Source: Bacteroidia bacterium
Lineage (GTDB): Bacteria; Bacteroidota; Bacteroidia; JADZBD01
DNA length: 64,000 nucleotides
NCBI GenBank assembly: GCA_020054095.1
Contig: JAGVMA010000031.1
Span: 1 to 64,000 of the forward strand
Direction of reading: 5' to 3'
A program made the translations under genes and the position numbers. Each line of letters begins with the position of its first letter. Positions within the stretch are counted from its first letter, which is position 1. Positions 1 through 9,084 of this stretch are shown piece by piece. The notes under the pieces were generated by a model, which was not told where the DNA came from, searched no databases, and saw nothing but the letters and a program-made list of their open reading frames with translations.

Positions 1-2016
1 GCCTGTGTGTGTTGCATTATAGTTTTTTACCAAAATGCTTATAAAGTTTTTGTTAAACTTGGTTTTGTTGGTAATGGTGTAAACACCACCGTTAACAGAC
101 ACCACTGCATTTTGTGCATCTTCTAATACACCTTTGTTTATTATAATGTTTTCATTAATGTTATCGGCATATATGCCATCCCACATGTAGTTGCATCCGG
201 CAGCTAATCTACTGTTTCCGCTAATTGTAAATGAAGTATTAACGAGCGATATTTTCGCCCCTCCACCCATTCTCACTTGCGACCCACTTATTGTTAATGG
301 TACATTTATATCAAAAAAACCGTTTATGTATAAAATGCCTTGAGTATTTGTATATGTATTTCCTGAAAAATATTGAGGATAATTTGCAATAAGTTGGCTT
401 GCCAAGTAGGGCGATTGCTGCGTGCCTGAAATTACAACATCATTTGGCCCGGGCGTACATGGACAACATGCATACCCTGAAACCGTAACTGATGTGGAGC
501 AAGCCGCTAAATTATTAAACGCACTAATAGTTACAGTGTAATTTATGCAAGAGGATGGATATTGAATTTGGAAAGTTCCATTATTGAAATTTGTAACAAT
601 AATATTTGGATTTGACAACACATAGCTATAGGTATATAAATTACTATACCCATTTAAAATATAGCTTACAATTGTGCCATTACATAAACTGTACGTTTGA
701 TTATTTATACTCAAAACAGGTGTTGCATACACCGTTACAATTGATGATGCAGTGTTTGAGCAGCCATTCGCATCAGTTATTATCAATGTAACATTATATG
801 TTCCAGCGGCCAAGTACGTGTGGTTGGGGCTAGAAAGTGATGATGAAGAATTATCACCAAAGTTCCATTGATAGGCATAAGGACCATTACCAGTAATATT
901 TGCAGAAAAATTTATTACATCTCCTAAACAAACAGAACTAGGTTGAGAAACTATAGAAACAATCGGCTTAGGGTTTACGGTAACCAAAACCGAAGTTTGA
1001 TCGAAGCACCCATTGACATCACTAACAGTAACCGTATATGCCGTAGTTATTGTCGGACTTGCAATAACAACCGCTCCGGTTGTTGTATTTAAACCAATAG
1101 AAGGAGACCAAGAGTAATTTGTGCCGCCACTTGCTGTTAACGTGGAACTACCACCTATACAATAGGCAGGAGGGAATGCAGTAGCAGAGGCATTAATTAC
1201 TGTTATTGTAACACTGGTAACTATCCAAGCTGTGTTGCAACTTCCCCCTTGGCAGCTAAGCGAAATCCATATACATCCACATAGATGGTAATCTACGCAT
1301 TTGTGCTCACAACACAAATCATGTTTGCAATCACACTCGCATTTACAATCAGATAAACCGAAACAAGCATTTCCAGAACAATTTTGGTCTTTAAATTCTG
1401 ATAGTGTTAAAACGCAGCATCCAATAATAACTGTTGATGTTGCCCCAGTTGAATTATATCCCGATGGGGGAACGCCAACTGCGCACTCAAAAGAACCAGT
1501 AGGAAGTGGGTGAGAAGCAAAAAAACTTAATAGATTAGCAACATTTGTATAGACATAATTACCATTTGTGAATTTTAATTTTACCCTGTAAGTTGTATTT
1601 ATCAGTATGTCTCGATTCACCTCTACTTCATTGTATATAAATCTCCCTGTGCCAAGTTCTGATGTGTAATTAATGTTATTAAAAAAAACAATCTGACTTA
1701 ATTGAGTGGAGTCAAGTGTATTAATATCTGTTAATGAATTAGACCTAATTGAGTCAATTGGAATATAATTTATTGAATCTATACTTTTTTCCAAAACATA
1801 AGTGTCTGCATTATACATAGTATCAATATCCCATATCACACGAATTTTGACACCTTGATAACAATCAGCTTGTATAAATATGTGATTTAATGTAGAGCCA
1901 GTTGGCATTGTTTGAGCTAAACTATAATTAGCTCCTGCTATACTTAAAAATGAGATTATTGCAAAAAGAAGAGAATAGGCATCAAAGTGAATACACTTTA
2001 AAAAATGTTTTTTCAT
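1..2016 (-). CDS. Secreted PKD-domain surface protein, 3' end beyond left edge
   Basis: The minus-strand frame stays open from an ATG at 2016 to the left edge (672 codons), so this is the N-terminal part of a larger protein. Residues 1-40 look like a signal peptide (KKH start, hydrophobic stretch, cut near SLAQ). About residues 200-260 form a cysteine-rich block, densest at 224-240. A beta-sandwich with a cysteine pair follows at 270-345, then a PKD-type domain at about 352-430 with the typical WNFGDN core (W384) and NGC end. From about 545 the sequence becomes a run of short strands (GGGAKISL, SGNSRLAAG) like a right-handed beta-helix. PKD domains in this phylum are common in exported adhesins and gliding-type proteins, often T9SS cargo; the sorting domain would lie outside the window. 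Function is inferred from architecture only. Confidence 0.85.
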   Translation of the reverse strand, partial: MKKHFLKCIHFDAYSLLFAIISFLSIAGANYSLAQTMPTGSTLNHIFIQADCYQGVKIRVIWDIDTMYNADTYVLEKSIDSINYIPIDSIRSNSLTDINTLDSTQLSQIVFFNNINYTSELGTGRFIYNEVEVNRDILINTTYRVKLKFTNGNYVYTNVANLLSFFASHPLPTGSFECAVGVPPSGYNSTGATSTVIIGCCVLTLSEFKDQNCSGNACFGLSDCKCECDCKHDLCCEHKCVDYHLCGCIWISLSCQGGSCNTAWIVTSVTITVINASATAFPPAYCIGGSSTLTASGGTNYSWSPSIGLNTTTGAVVIASPTITTAYTVTVSDVNGCFDQTSVLVTVNPKPIVSIVSQPSSVCLGDVINFSANITGNGPYAYQWNFGDNSSSSLSSPNHTYLAAGTYNVTLIITDANGCSNTASSIVTVYATPVLSINNQTYSLCNGTIVSYILNGYSNLYTYSYVLSNPNIIVTNFNNGTFQIQYPSSCINYTVTISAFNNLAACSTSVTVSGYACCPCTPGPNDVVISGTQQSPYLASQLIANYPQYFSGNTYTNTQGILYINGFFDINVPLTISGSQVRMGGGAKISLVNTSFTISGNSRLAAGCNYMWDGIYADNINENIIINKGVLEDAQNAVVSVNGGVYTITNKTKFNKNFISILVKNYNATHTG

Positions 2017-2159
2017 GGCATTCTTGTTTTTATTATTTCTGTATACAGAAATAAATGATTTTACTGTTTTACATTCTTAAAAACGAATATAATTAAAAAA
2101 TCAATAAATGCAAATAGTCATTATGTTTAGCCGTCAGCGTTGCTAATTATTGCAAAGCA

Positions 2160-2191
2160 AAAAAGCCACACTCCTTAGAGTATGGCTTTTT
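2160..2191 (-). terminator. Rho-independent terminator after the DUF4197 gene
   Basis: Inverted repeat AAAAGCCA-ACTC / GAGT-TGGCTTTT with a four-base loop lies just beyond the stop of the minus-strand DUF4197 gene; the A-run on the plus strand gives a U-run in the minus transcript. Confidence 0.7.
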
Positions 2192-2207
2192 ACAAATTAC
2201 TTCTCAA

Positions 2208-2942
2208 TTACTTCACCACGCTGCCAAATACCTTTTTCAAAATATCTGAAACGCGCGCTGCCGGGTTATCGCGTATTTTTTTCTCTTCGCCTTGTATCAG
2301 TGAAAACAAACCACCTATTGCTCGGTTGGTAGTATAGTCATCCAAATTAGGGTTTTGCTGTTGCACACCGGGTATTTTATTATAAGTGCTTATTACCGGA
2401 TTCCAGTATTGAGTAACTTTTACTGTGTTTAATGCATTTTTAACTACGGGCAAAAATTTAGTATAAAGTTGGCCGCTTGTTTTATCTTTTAAATAAGTGG
2501 TTGCAGCATTATCGGCTCCTTTTAAAATTGCAAAACCATCGCCTATGCTCATTCCTTTTATAGCATCCAAGAAAATAGGTGCAGCACTTTTCGATGCTTC
2601 TTCAGCACCTCTGTTCAGTGTCAATACAAATTTATCTACTTGGTCTTTCATTCCTAATTGCTCCACTTTTTCTTTCACTTTAATTGCCTCAGGCGGAAAC
2701 GGAATTTTAATAAGTGGGTTGCCAAAAAAGCCATCTACTTTTGATGCGCTCCCCGTTGAATTATTAGTGCCCACGTTTAATGCCTCGCGCAGTCCCTGTA
2801 TTACTTCTTCGTTGGTAAGTTTGTTTCCACCGCCACCACCCATGTTATTAATGTCTTTTGTCATTTGGTTAATTTGTGCAGTGGTGCATGCAATTAATCC
2901 TATTGCTATGGCAAGTGATATTCCGAAAATGTGCTTTTTCAT
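2208..2942 (-). CDS. DUF4197 lipoprotein
   Basis: 244-residue protein. I chose the ATG at 2942 rather than the upstream one at 2963, because the shorter form starts MKKHIFG, runs into a hydrophobic segment and ends in a lipobox (LIAC), and because a -7 promoter box lies at 2965-2972. The mature part shows the pattern of the DUF4197 family: an N-terminal LTNEEVIQGLREAL helix, a central NRGAEEASK segment and a C-terminal TTNRAIGGLF motif, over the full expected length. The molecular role of this family is not known. The protein is probably anchored in the periplasm or outer membrane. It is transcribed away from cinA, with about 80 bases between them. Confidence 0.85.
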   Translation of the reverse strand: MKKHIFGISLAIAIGLIACTTAQINQMTKDINNMGGGGGNKLTNEEVIQGLREALNVGTNNSTGSASKVDGFFGNPLIKIPFPPEAIKVKEKVEQLGMKDQVDKFVLTLNRGAEEASKSAAPIFLDAIKGMSIGDGFAILKGADNAATTYLKDKTSGQLYTKFLPVVKNALNTVKVTQYWNPVISTYNKIPGVQQQNPNLDDYTTNRAIGGLFSLIQGEEKKIRDNPAARVSDILKKVFGSVVK

Positions 2943-2964
2943 CTGTGTATTTTTTTGTTGCAAA

Positions 2965-2972
2965 CAAACTTA
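2965..2972 (-). promoter_or_regulatory. -7 box for the DUF4197 gene
   Basis: On the minus strand reads TAAGTTTG, matching TAnnTTTG, 22 bases before the ATG at 2942. Confidence 0.5.
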
Positions 2973-3025
2973 CAAATATTTTGCCACAATTATTTTGATT
3001 ACAATTGCAGCGTAATTCCATGTAA

Positions 3026-4291
3026 ATGATTGCAGAAATTATAACCATAGGCGATGAAATTTTAATAGGGCAGATAGTTGATACTAACTCTGCTTGGATG
3101 GGGCAGCAGCTAAACCTTGCCGGGATAACGGTGAAACAAATTACATCGGTATCTGATAATCGGGAGCATATTTTAGCAGCATTAGCCGATGCCGAAAAAC
3201 GTGCCGATATTATTTTAATTACAGGCGGATTGGGTCCCACAAAAGATGACATCACAAAAAAAACTTTGTGCGAATATTTTAAAACCAGTTTGGTGTTTAA
3301 CAGCATTGTTTTTAGCGATGTGAAAAAACTATTTGCTACTTATGGTAAAACCGTAACTCCGCTCAATAAGTTGCAAGCCGAATTGCCTGCCAATTGCACA
3401 CCCATCAGAAATTTTAACGGAACAGCTGCTGGCATGTGGTTCGAGCAGAATGGGAAAATTTATGTTTCGATGCCCGGTGTGCCTTACGAGATGAAAGCAA
3501 TGATGACTGAAAGTGTTATTCCGGAACTGCGTCAAAAATTTAATTTACCGGTTATAGTTCACAAAACAGTTTTAACACAGGGCATTGGCGAATCGTATTT
3601 ATCGGAAATGATTGCCGACTGGGAAAATAGCTTAGCCGAACACGAAATAAAATTAGCGTACTTGCCATCACCGGGCACGGTGCGCCTTCGGTTAAGTGTA
3701 AAAGGTAATGAAAAAGAAAAGTTAGAAACCATCACCGATAAAAAAATAACAGAATTGCTCACCATCATCGAGCCGTATTATTTTGGTATGGAAGAATTTG
3801 GCAAAGAGCGCGAATCGCATGCACAGATAATTGGCAAACTATTAAAAGCAAAAAATAAAACCATAGCTGTTGCCGAAAGTTGTACGGGCGGTTACATTGC
3901 ACATCAAATTACATTAGTGCCCGGCAGTTCGGCTTATTTTATGGGCAGCGTGGTGCCGTATCAAAATAATATCAAGCATAAAATTTTAAATGTAGATACT
4001 AAATTATTTACCACCGTGGGTGCTGTGAGTAAAGAATGTGTGGAGCAACTTGCCCAAGGCGCACTTCATTTATTTAATACAGATTATGCCATAGCTACAT
4101 CCGGTATTGCCGGCCCCGATGGCGCAACAGCCGAAAAACCGGTGGGCACTATTTGGATTGCAATTGCTACAAAAGCAGGTTTGGTTTCTGAAAAATATTT
4201 GTTTGGCAATAATCGCGAGCGAAATATTCAAAAGGCGGCTCAGGCAGCATTTAGTATGCTGCGTAAACAAATTGAAGCAGATTTAACGTAA
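3026..4291 (+). CDS. cinA: CinA-family nicotinamide-nucleotide amidohydrolase
   Basis: 421 residues, the usual length of full two-domain CinA. The N-terminal MoCF-like domain (about 1-170) starts AEIITIGDEILIG and contains ITGGLGPTKDD; members of this domain act as ADP-ribose or related pyrophosphatases in some bacteria. The C-terminal amidase domain (about 265-415) has the AVAESCTGG motif near residue 283 and TSGIAGPDGA near 355, typical of NMN deamidases that recycle nicotinamide mononucleotide to nicotinate mononucleotide. Both domains appear intact. No partner gene is adjacent: DUF4197 is divergent and the next gene downstream is an envelope protein 59 bases on. Confidence 0.95.
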   Translation: MIAEIITIGDEILIGQIVDTNSAWMGQQLNLAGITVKQITSVSDNREHILAALADAEKRADIILITGGLGPTKDDITKKTLCEYFKTSLVFNSIVFSDVKKLFATYGKTVTPLNKLQAELPANCTPIRNFNGTAAGMWFEQNGKIYVSMPGVPYEMKAMMTESVIPELRQKFNLPVIVHKTVLTQGIGESYLSEMIADWENSLAEHEIKLAYLPSPGTVRLRLSVKGNEKEKLETITDKKITELLTIIEPYYFGMEEFGKERESHAQIIGKLLKAKNKTIAVAESCTGGYIAHQITLVPGSSAYFMGSVVPYQNNIKHKILNVDTKLFTTVGAVSKECVEQLAQGALHLFNTDYAIATSGIAGPDGATAEKPVGTIWIAIATKAGLVSEKYLFGNNRERNIQKAAQAAFSMLRKQIEADLT

Positions 4292-4350
4292 TTTTGATGA
4301 GTAAATAATAGATAGGAACAGTTTTTGATTTTTACTTTTTAAATTTTATT

Positions 4351-6420
4351 ATGACCAAACGGATTTTAGCTTTCTTTGTTTTTTTCAACGCACTTTGTTT
4401 TAGTTCTTTTTCGCAAGATGAAGAACCAACTATCAAGAGCGAATGTCCGGAGTCGGAAAATACCAAAGCAGTTAAATTGTTCGGTAAATACCTCGATAAA
4501 AAAAAATATGATTATAACGAGCGCATGAAACACTTAACTGCCTGCCTCGAAGAAGACCCGGATTACCCGGCAGCTAATTTTGAAATGGCACGCCAACTGC
4601 TCATCATTTCGAAAAACAAAGGACAAACCAACTATAAACAAACCGAACCTTATTATTTAAAAGTAATTGACCAGTGCCCTAATTATCATTCCGACCCTTA
4701 TTACTATTTAGGAATTATTGCCTGGGAGGCAAACGATTATGATAAGTGCACAATATACATGCAGCAGTATTTGGATTTTAAAAGTGATGACGAAAAAAAA
4801 TTCAATAAAGATTTTACGCTCTTTCAGGTAGATGCTCAAAAACTGATTAAGCTCAGTAAAACAAAAAAGGAATTAGCCGATATGATGAAGAATCCTGTTC
4901 CTTTTGATCCACAAATTGTTCCAGGTTTAAGTTCTGCTACAAGTGAATATTTGCCAATAATTTCGCCCGATAATCAATTGGCATTTTATACACGGCAAGT
5001 AAAACCTAACTCGAAAAATTTTGTGGAAAGCGATAAGTTTTTAGAACTATTTATGATGAGCAAACGAACAGGCGAAGGGAAATGGGACAGCGGCAATAAA
5101 ATGGCACCACCTTTTAATAAAGGTTCTAACGAGGGTGGCGCTTGCGTAACTATTGATAACAAGCATTTGTATTTTACTATTTGCAAAGATGAAGGCGGCC
5201 CGCAAGTTAATTGCGATATATGGACATCCGATTTTGTGAATAACGAATGGACTGAGTTAAAAAAACTTGGTGGCGAAAAAGTGAACGATAAAAGCAGATG
5301 GGATTCGCAACCAACCATTTCTGCCGATGGAAAAACAATTTATTTTACCAGCGATAGGTCTGGCGGCTATGGAGGTGTTGATATTTGGAAAACAGAAAAA
5401 GATGCAACAGGCGAATGGGGCGCACCCATAAATTTAGGCCCAACTATTAATACCAATGGTGATGAAAAAGCACCTTTTATGCATTCCGATTCGCAAACCC
5501 TTTATTTTAGTTCGGGGCCGGGCTTAGCCGATCAAAAAGGTGGCTGGCCGGGTTTTGGTGGTTTTGATATTTTTTTCTCTAAAGCAGATGACAATGGAAA
5601 ATGGACTACACCAAAGAACATCGGCTACCCTATAAATAATAAAAGTGATGAAGTGGGTTTTTTTGTAAGCACTGATGGTAAAACTGCCTACTTCGCATCT
5701 GATAACCCTATGCAAACAAAAGGGAAAACACTTGGCGGCTACGATATTTACTCGTTTGAATTACACAAAGGAGCGCGCCCGGAAAAAGTAGTTTTTTTTG
5801 AAGGCGAACTTAAAAACGATAAGGGCGAAGTGATGAAAGATGTGAATGTGCAAATAAAAGATGTTGTTACCAATAAAACCATTGATGCAATGGTTGATAC
5901 CGTTTCCGGAAAATTTAGAGGAGTAATTGTAGACAAAGGAAACGATATACTTATTAAAGTAGAAAAAGAAGGTGTTTCATTCAGCTCTCAGTTAATTACG
6001 CCAAAAGATTCTGTGCCTAATCCCATAAAGCCAACGCTGAAAGTAAAATTAGAATCAAAAAAAATTGAAAAAGGTCAAACCTATACCATCAATAATATTT
6101 ATTACGAAACAGGTTCGGCCGATTTAAAAGGAAAATCGAAAGTGGTGATAAAAGAATTTGCAGAGTTTTTGAAGAAAAATCCACAGCTAAAAATAGAAAT
6201 AGAAAGTCATACGGATGATGTGGGGAATGATAACGATAACATGAATCTTTCTAAAGATCGTGCATTTACAGTTTACGAAATGCTTATTGAGTTGGGGGTC
6301 AATAAATCGCAGGTAGTTTCATTTAATGGATATGGCGAAACCAAACCAGTCGCTCCAAATACAAGTGAGCAGGGGCGTGCCAAAAACCGAAGAACCGATT
6401 TTGTGATTATCAGCCAATAG
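4351..6420 (+). CDS. PorE-like envelope protein: TPR, beta-propeller, CRD, OmpA
   Basis: 689 residues with a signal peptide (cut near FSQDEEP). Residues about 30-170 are TPR-like helices. Residues 190-480 are PD40/WD40-like blades with repeated SADGKTIYFTSDRSGGYGG-type motifs. About 485-565 is a carboxypeptidase-regulatory-like fold (EGELKNDKGEVMKDVNVQI). The end (about 575-689) is an OmpA peptidoglycan-binding domain with SHTDDVG and NRRTDF. This order is that of PorE (PG1058) of Porphyromonas gingivalis, a T9SS component that links the outer membrane machinery to peptidoglycan. A T9SS role here is inference from architecture; many Bacteroidota carry several paralogues. Unlike a lipoprotein, no cysteine is seen at the cleavage site. 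Confidence 0.9.
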   Translation: MTKRILAFFVFFNALCFSSFSQDEEPTIKSECPESENTKAVKLFGKYLDKKKYDYNERMKHLTACLEEDPDYPAANFEMARQLLIISKNKGQTNYKQTEPYYLKVIDQCPNYHSDPYYYLGIIAWEANDYDKCTIYMQQYLDFKSDDEKKFNKDFTLFQVDAQKLIKLSKTKKELADMMKNPVPFDPQIVPGLSSATSEYLPIISPDNQLAFYTRQVKPNSKNFVESDKFLELFMMSKRTGEGKWDSGNKMAPPFNKGSNEGGACVTIDNKHLYFTICKDEGGPQVNCDIWTSDFVNNEWTELKKLGGEKVNDKSRWDSQPTISADGKTIYFTSDRSGGYGGVDIWKTEKDATGEWGAPINLGPTINTNGDEKAPFMHSDSQTLYFSSGPGLADQKGGWPGFGGFDIFFSKADDNGKWTTPKNIGYPINNKSDEVGFFVSTDGKTAYFASDNPMQTKGKTLGGYDIYSFELHKGARPEKVVFFEGELKNDKGEVMKDVNVQIKDVVTNKTIDAMVDTVSGKFRGVIVDKGNDILIKVEKEGVSFSSQLITPKDSVPNPIKPTLKVKLESKKIEKGQTYTINNIYYETGSADLKGKSKVVIKEFAEFLKKNPQLKIEIESHTDDVGNDNDNMNLSKDRAFTVYEMLIELGVNKSQVVSFNGYGETKPVAPNTSEQGRAKNRRTDFVIISQ

Positions 6421-6517
6421 TTTTTGTCGGGCAATAAGCGCCATTTATCTAAAACCGATTAATAGTTTTTAACATTAATTAGCTGATTAAAACATTACTT
6501 CGTTTTTATCATAATGT

Positions 6518-6525
6518 TATCTTTG
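6518..6525 (+). promoter_or_regulatory. -7 box for the desaturase gene
   Basis: TATCTTTG, 18 bases before the ATG at 6544. Confidence 0.5.
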
Positions 6526-6543
6526 GGCAACAAAAATTAATTA

Positions 6544-7611
6544 ATGATTGCCCCAAAATTTGCACAAGCATCTAAATCGTTTCACGCTGAGTTGAATAAA
6601 CGCATTGCCGATTATTTTAAAAACTCGGGCGTAGCAATGACCGGAAATGCAAAGCTTTACACAAAAGCAGCCATTCTTATTACCGGCTTTATTGCTCTAT
6701 ATGTTCACCTTGTTTTTTTTACTCCCCTTTGGTATTTTGCTTTGGCGGAATGCGTTATTCTCGGGTTCTTTTTGGCAGGAATTGGCTTTAATGTAATGCA
6801 CGATGGCGCTCACGGCAGCTTTAGTAAAAGCACCTTTTGGAACGAAGCCGCAGCATATACCTTAAATGTTTTGGGCGGCAGCAGTTTTATGTGGAAAATG
6901 AAACACAATGTGGTGCACCACACTTTTACCAATATTGATGATATGGACGATGACATTGAAGCAAAACCTTTTTTGCGCTTAGGCCCTAATCAGAAACGAT
7001 TAAAGTTGCATCGCTTTCAGCACATTTACTTTTGGTTTTTTTACTCGCTTCTTTACATTTTCTGGATACTATTTACCGATTACAAAAAACTATTTTCGGG
7101 TAAGGTACTTAACACACCACTCAAAAAAATGAAACCATCTGACCACATTGTTTTTTGGTCGTTTAAAGTGCTTCATTACGGATTGTTTTTCGTTATGCCA
7201 ATAATTTTGCTTGGCTTTGTTAATTGGCTATTGGGTTTCTTAACTTTTGCTTTAACAGGTGGTCTTATTTTAAGTATTGTGTTTCAGTTGGCTCATACTG
7301 TAGAAGAAGCATCGTTTCCGCTGCCTAATGAGCATACCGGAAACATGGATGATGAATGGGCTATTCATCAAATAAAAACTACTGCAAATTTTGCCACAAA
7401 AAATAAAATAATTACTTGGTTTGTAGGCGGTTTAAATTTTCAGGTAGAGCATCATTTATTCCCTAAAGTATCACACATTCACTATCCTGAAATAAGCAAA
7501 ATTGTGAAACAAGTTTGCAGCGAATTTGAAATTAACTACATCGAATTTCCGAAAATGCGTTATGCGGTAGCATCGCATGTTAAATATTTAAAGCAGATGG
7601 GCAGAAGCTAA
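6544..7611 (+). CDS. Membrane fatty acid desaturase (acyl-CoA/acyl-lipid type)
   Basis: 355 residues. Three histidine boxes of the membrane di-iron desaturase family are complete: HDGAHG at residue 86, HNVVHH at about 121, and QVEHHLF at about 300. The Q in the third box is typical of front-end (delta-5/6-like) enzymes. Hydrophobic pairs at about 47-90 and 165-250 fit the usual four-helix membrane topology. There is no N-terminal cytochrome b5 domain, so electrons must come from a separate carrier. It would introduce a double bond into membrane or acyl-CoA fatty acids. It ends 6 bases from the convergent next gene. The exact bond position cannot be read from sequence. Confidence 0.9.
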   Translation: MIAPKFAQASKSFHAELNKRIADYFKNSGVAMTGNAKLYTKAAILITGFIALYVHLVFFTPLWYFALAECVILGFFLAGIGFNVMHDGAHGSFSKSTFWNEAAAYTLNVLGGSSFMWKMKHNVVHHTFTNIDDMDDDIEAKPFLRLGPNQKRLKLHRFQHIYFWFFYSLLYIFWILFTDYKKLFSGKVLNTPLKKMKPSDHIVFWSFKVLHYGLFFVMPIILLGFVNWLLGFLTFALTGGLILSIVFQLAHTVEEASFPLPNEHTGNMDDEWAIHQIKTTANFATKNKIITWFVGGLNFQVEHHLFPKVSHIHYPEISKIVKQVCSEFEINYIEFPKMRYAVASHVKYLKQMGRS

Positions 7612-7617
7612 AATCTG

Positions 7618-8283
7618 CTATTTCTTTTTCTTTTTGTAATCGCCCCTGCGCCAAGCTTCAATAAACTTTGCCCATGCAATTGGATTTAAAAGATTGTTTG
7701 GCGGGTATTGCCCTGCATAATAATTTTGATTGGCTTGCTGCTGAACCATTCCTGTATAGTTTGCGCCACCATCGTTAGGTATATTTCTGTACTGTTGTAT
7801 AATTGCCTGTAGTTCTAAATTTTTACGCGCAATTTCATATCTGTCATCAGCAATATCTAAATTCAAAAAAGCATCTTTAAACTCATCTTTGTTCGGCCAG
7901 GGGTAAATGGTTACTTCTTTCAAAAAAATAGTATCAGACAGCATTACCTGTATGTGCGAGTACCGGTTAGTAACAATAGTATCAGGAATTATGAATTTCA
8001 TTTTTTTATAGCCAATGGCCGAAAATTCAATTGTATCATTAGGACGAACAACTATGGAAAAGTATCCAAAATAATCGCTCACAGTACCGCGCCTGCTGCC
8101 TACAATCAGAACGGCTCCATAAGGAACTGGAGCCAAACTATCTCGATCAATCATTTTGCCCGTAAATTGTATTAAACTGCGAACACCTGCTTTTTTGCCA
8201 ATGGTTGTATTGTCATCTTGTGCTTGCAGCGCAAGTGATATAAATCCTAACAAAAAAAAGACTAAGCGATTTTTACAATTCAT
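7618..8283 (-). CDS. Exported CarboxypepD_reg-like domain protein
   Basis: 221 residues with a signal peptide (LLGFISLALQAQ, cut at AQDD). Residues 37-120 form one carboxypeptidase-regulatory-like beta-sandwich: FTGKMIDRDSLAPVPYGAV, then GTVSDYFGYFSI and the ATION-like strand FSAIGYKKM. The C-terminal half is polar and helical, with KNLELQAIIQQY, and ends in a basic tail. Proteins of this build are widespread in Bacteroidota, exported to the periplasm or cell surface, and mostly without assigned function. The gene is convergent with the desaturase and is the last gene before the accessory stretch. Confidence 0.8.
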   Translation of the reverse strand: MNCKNRLVFFLLGFISLALQAQDDNTTIGKKAGVRSLIQFTGKMIDRDSLAPVPYGAVLIVGSRRGTVSDYFGYFSIVVRPNDTIEFSAIGYKKMKFIIPDTIVTNRYSHIQVMLSDTIFLKEVTIYPWPNKDEFKDAFLNLDIADDRYEIARKNLELQAIIQQYRNIPNDGGANYTGMVQQQANQNYYAGQYPPNNLLNPIAWAKFIEAWRRGDYKKKKK

Positions 8284-8438
8284 GATGTAAAAATAGGGAT
8301 TAATTCAACGCGCTTTATCGCCATTTATTGTAACAATAAATAAGCATCCAATGCTCGCCAAAATTGTTAAAAGTACTTAAGTTGAATTTTTTAAATTAAA
8401 TTTAACCATAAAACCTACAAAACATGAAATGAGAATGA

Positions 8439-8529
8439 AGAACGTTTAACGTAGACTTCAAAGCCAAAATAGATTTAGAAGCGCTCAAAGCACAGAAAAC
8501 TATTGCCGAGATTACCGTGAGCAAGGGCT
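8439..8529 (+). mobile_element. IS3-family OrfA transposase remnant
   Basis: The stretch encodes RTFNVDFKAKIDLEALKAQK, then TIAEITVSKG and a stop. This matches the conserved start of IS3/IS911-type OrfA (RRTFSxEFKAKVALEALKGQKTIAEL) but is cut by stops on both sides (TGA just upstream and at 8527). No inverted repeats or OrfB remain. The rest of 8284-8656 contains no recognisable gene. Confidence 0.7.
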
Positions 8530-8615
8530 GAAGCCGATCATAATCGGTAAAACAGCACCTGCGAAATGTATTCAACATTCTGTAAAATGATTAAGTTGAA
8601 CAGAAAACGCTATTA

Positions 8616-8623
8616 TAATTTTG
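8616..8623 (+). promoter_or_regulatory. -7 box for the small membrane protein operon
   Basis: TAATTTTG, with a TTG 17 bases upstream (8596-8598), 33 bases before the ATG at 8657. Confidence 0.5.
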
Positions 8624-8656
8624 CAGTCATTAATAATCATTAAAAAAAGAAAAATT

Positions 8657-9070
8657 ATGACTGAAAAAAAGATTTGGAAAAAGGGACTATCAATTTTATT
8701 GATTTTCCAGATAGTTGTAGCACTATCGTTAGCCGTATTTTCATTTGTAAACTTCCCGAGTTTACTCGAACAATTTGGTATAAAGTATCAACCAGATATG
8801 GGTATTTTACAATTAATAATGACGTACAACTTAGTTTTGTCATTTAGCATTTGTCTTTGGAGTACAATATGGATTCGCAAAGGTAATTTAGCAGGAATTC
8901 AAGCAGGTACAACTGTGGGGCTGCTTATTTTCATTGTAAGCTTTACTGTATTTCTAAAATTTGACCGAATTGATATGTTATTATTTGATAGTTTGAGGGC
9001 ATTTTTGATGGTTGTATTTGGTATAATGGCACACATAGAACACAAAAAAATTCAATCTTCAATTTCTTAA
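8657..9070 (+). CDS. Small four-helix membrane protein, function unknown
   Basis: 137 residues. The ATG at 8657 follows a -7 box; a longer TTG-start form would begin inside that box and is rejected. Four hydrophobic segments are visible at about 12-32, 45-65, 78-98 and 105-125, with a basic N-terminus (TEKKIWKKG) and a polar tail. The layout resembles small integral membrane proteins of the DUF4345 kind, but I do not recognise the family with certainty. It is 14 bases ahead of an SDR gene in the same direction, so the two are probably co-transcribed. Confidence 0.7.
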   Translation: MTEKKIWKKGLSILLIFQIVVALSLAVFSFVNFPSLLEQFGIKYQPDMGILQLIMTYNLVLSFSICLWSTIWIRKGNLAGIQAGTTVGLLIFIVSFTVFLKFDRIDMLLFDSLRAFLMVVFGIMAHIEHKKIQSSIS

Positions 9071-9084
9071 CTTTAAATATAGCA

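Noticed and set aside
1301-1513. Small plus-strand genes at 606-791 and 1301-1513
   Set aside because: Both are shadows of the long minus-strand PKD-type protein, which is open across the whole segment.
8284-8438. Left end of an intact insertion sequence
   Set aside because: No inverted terminal repeats, target duplication or OrfB are visible; only the OrfA start remains.
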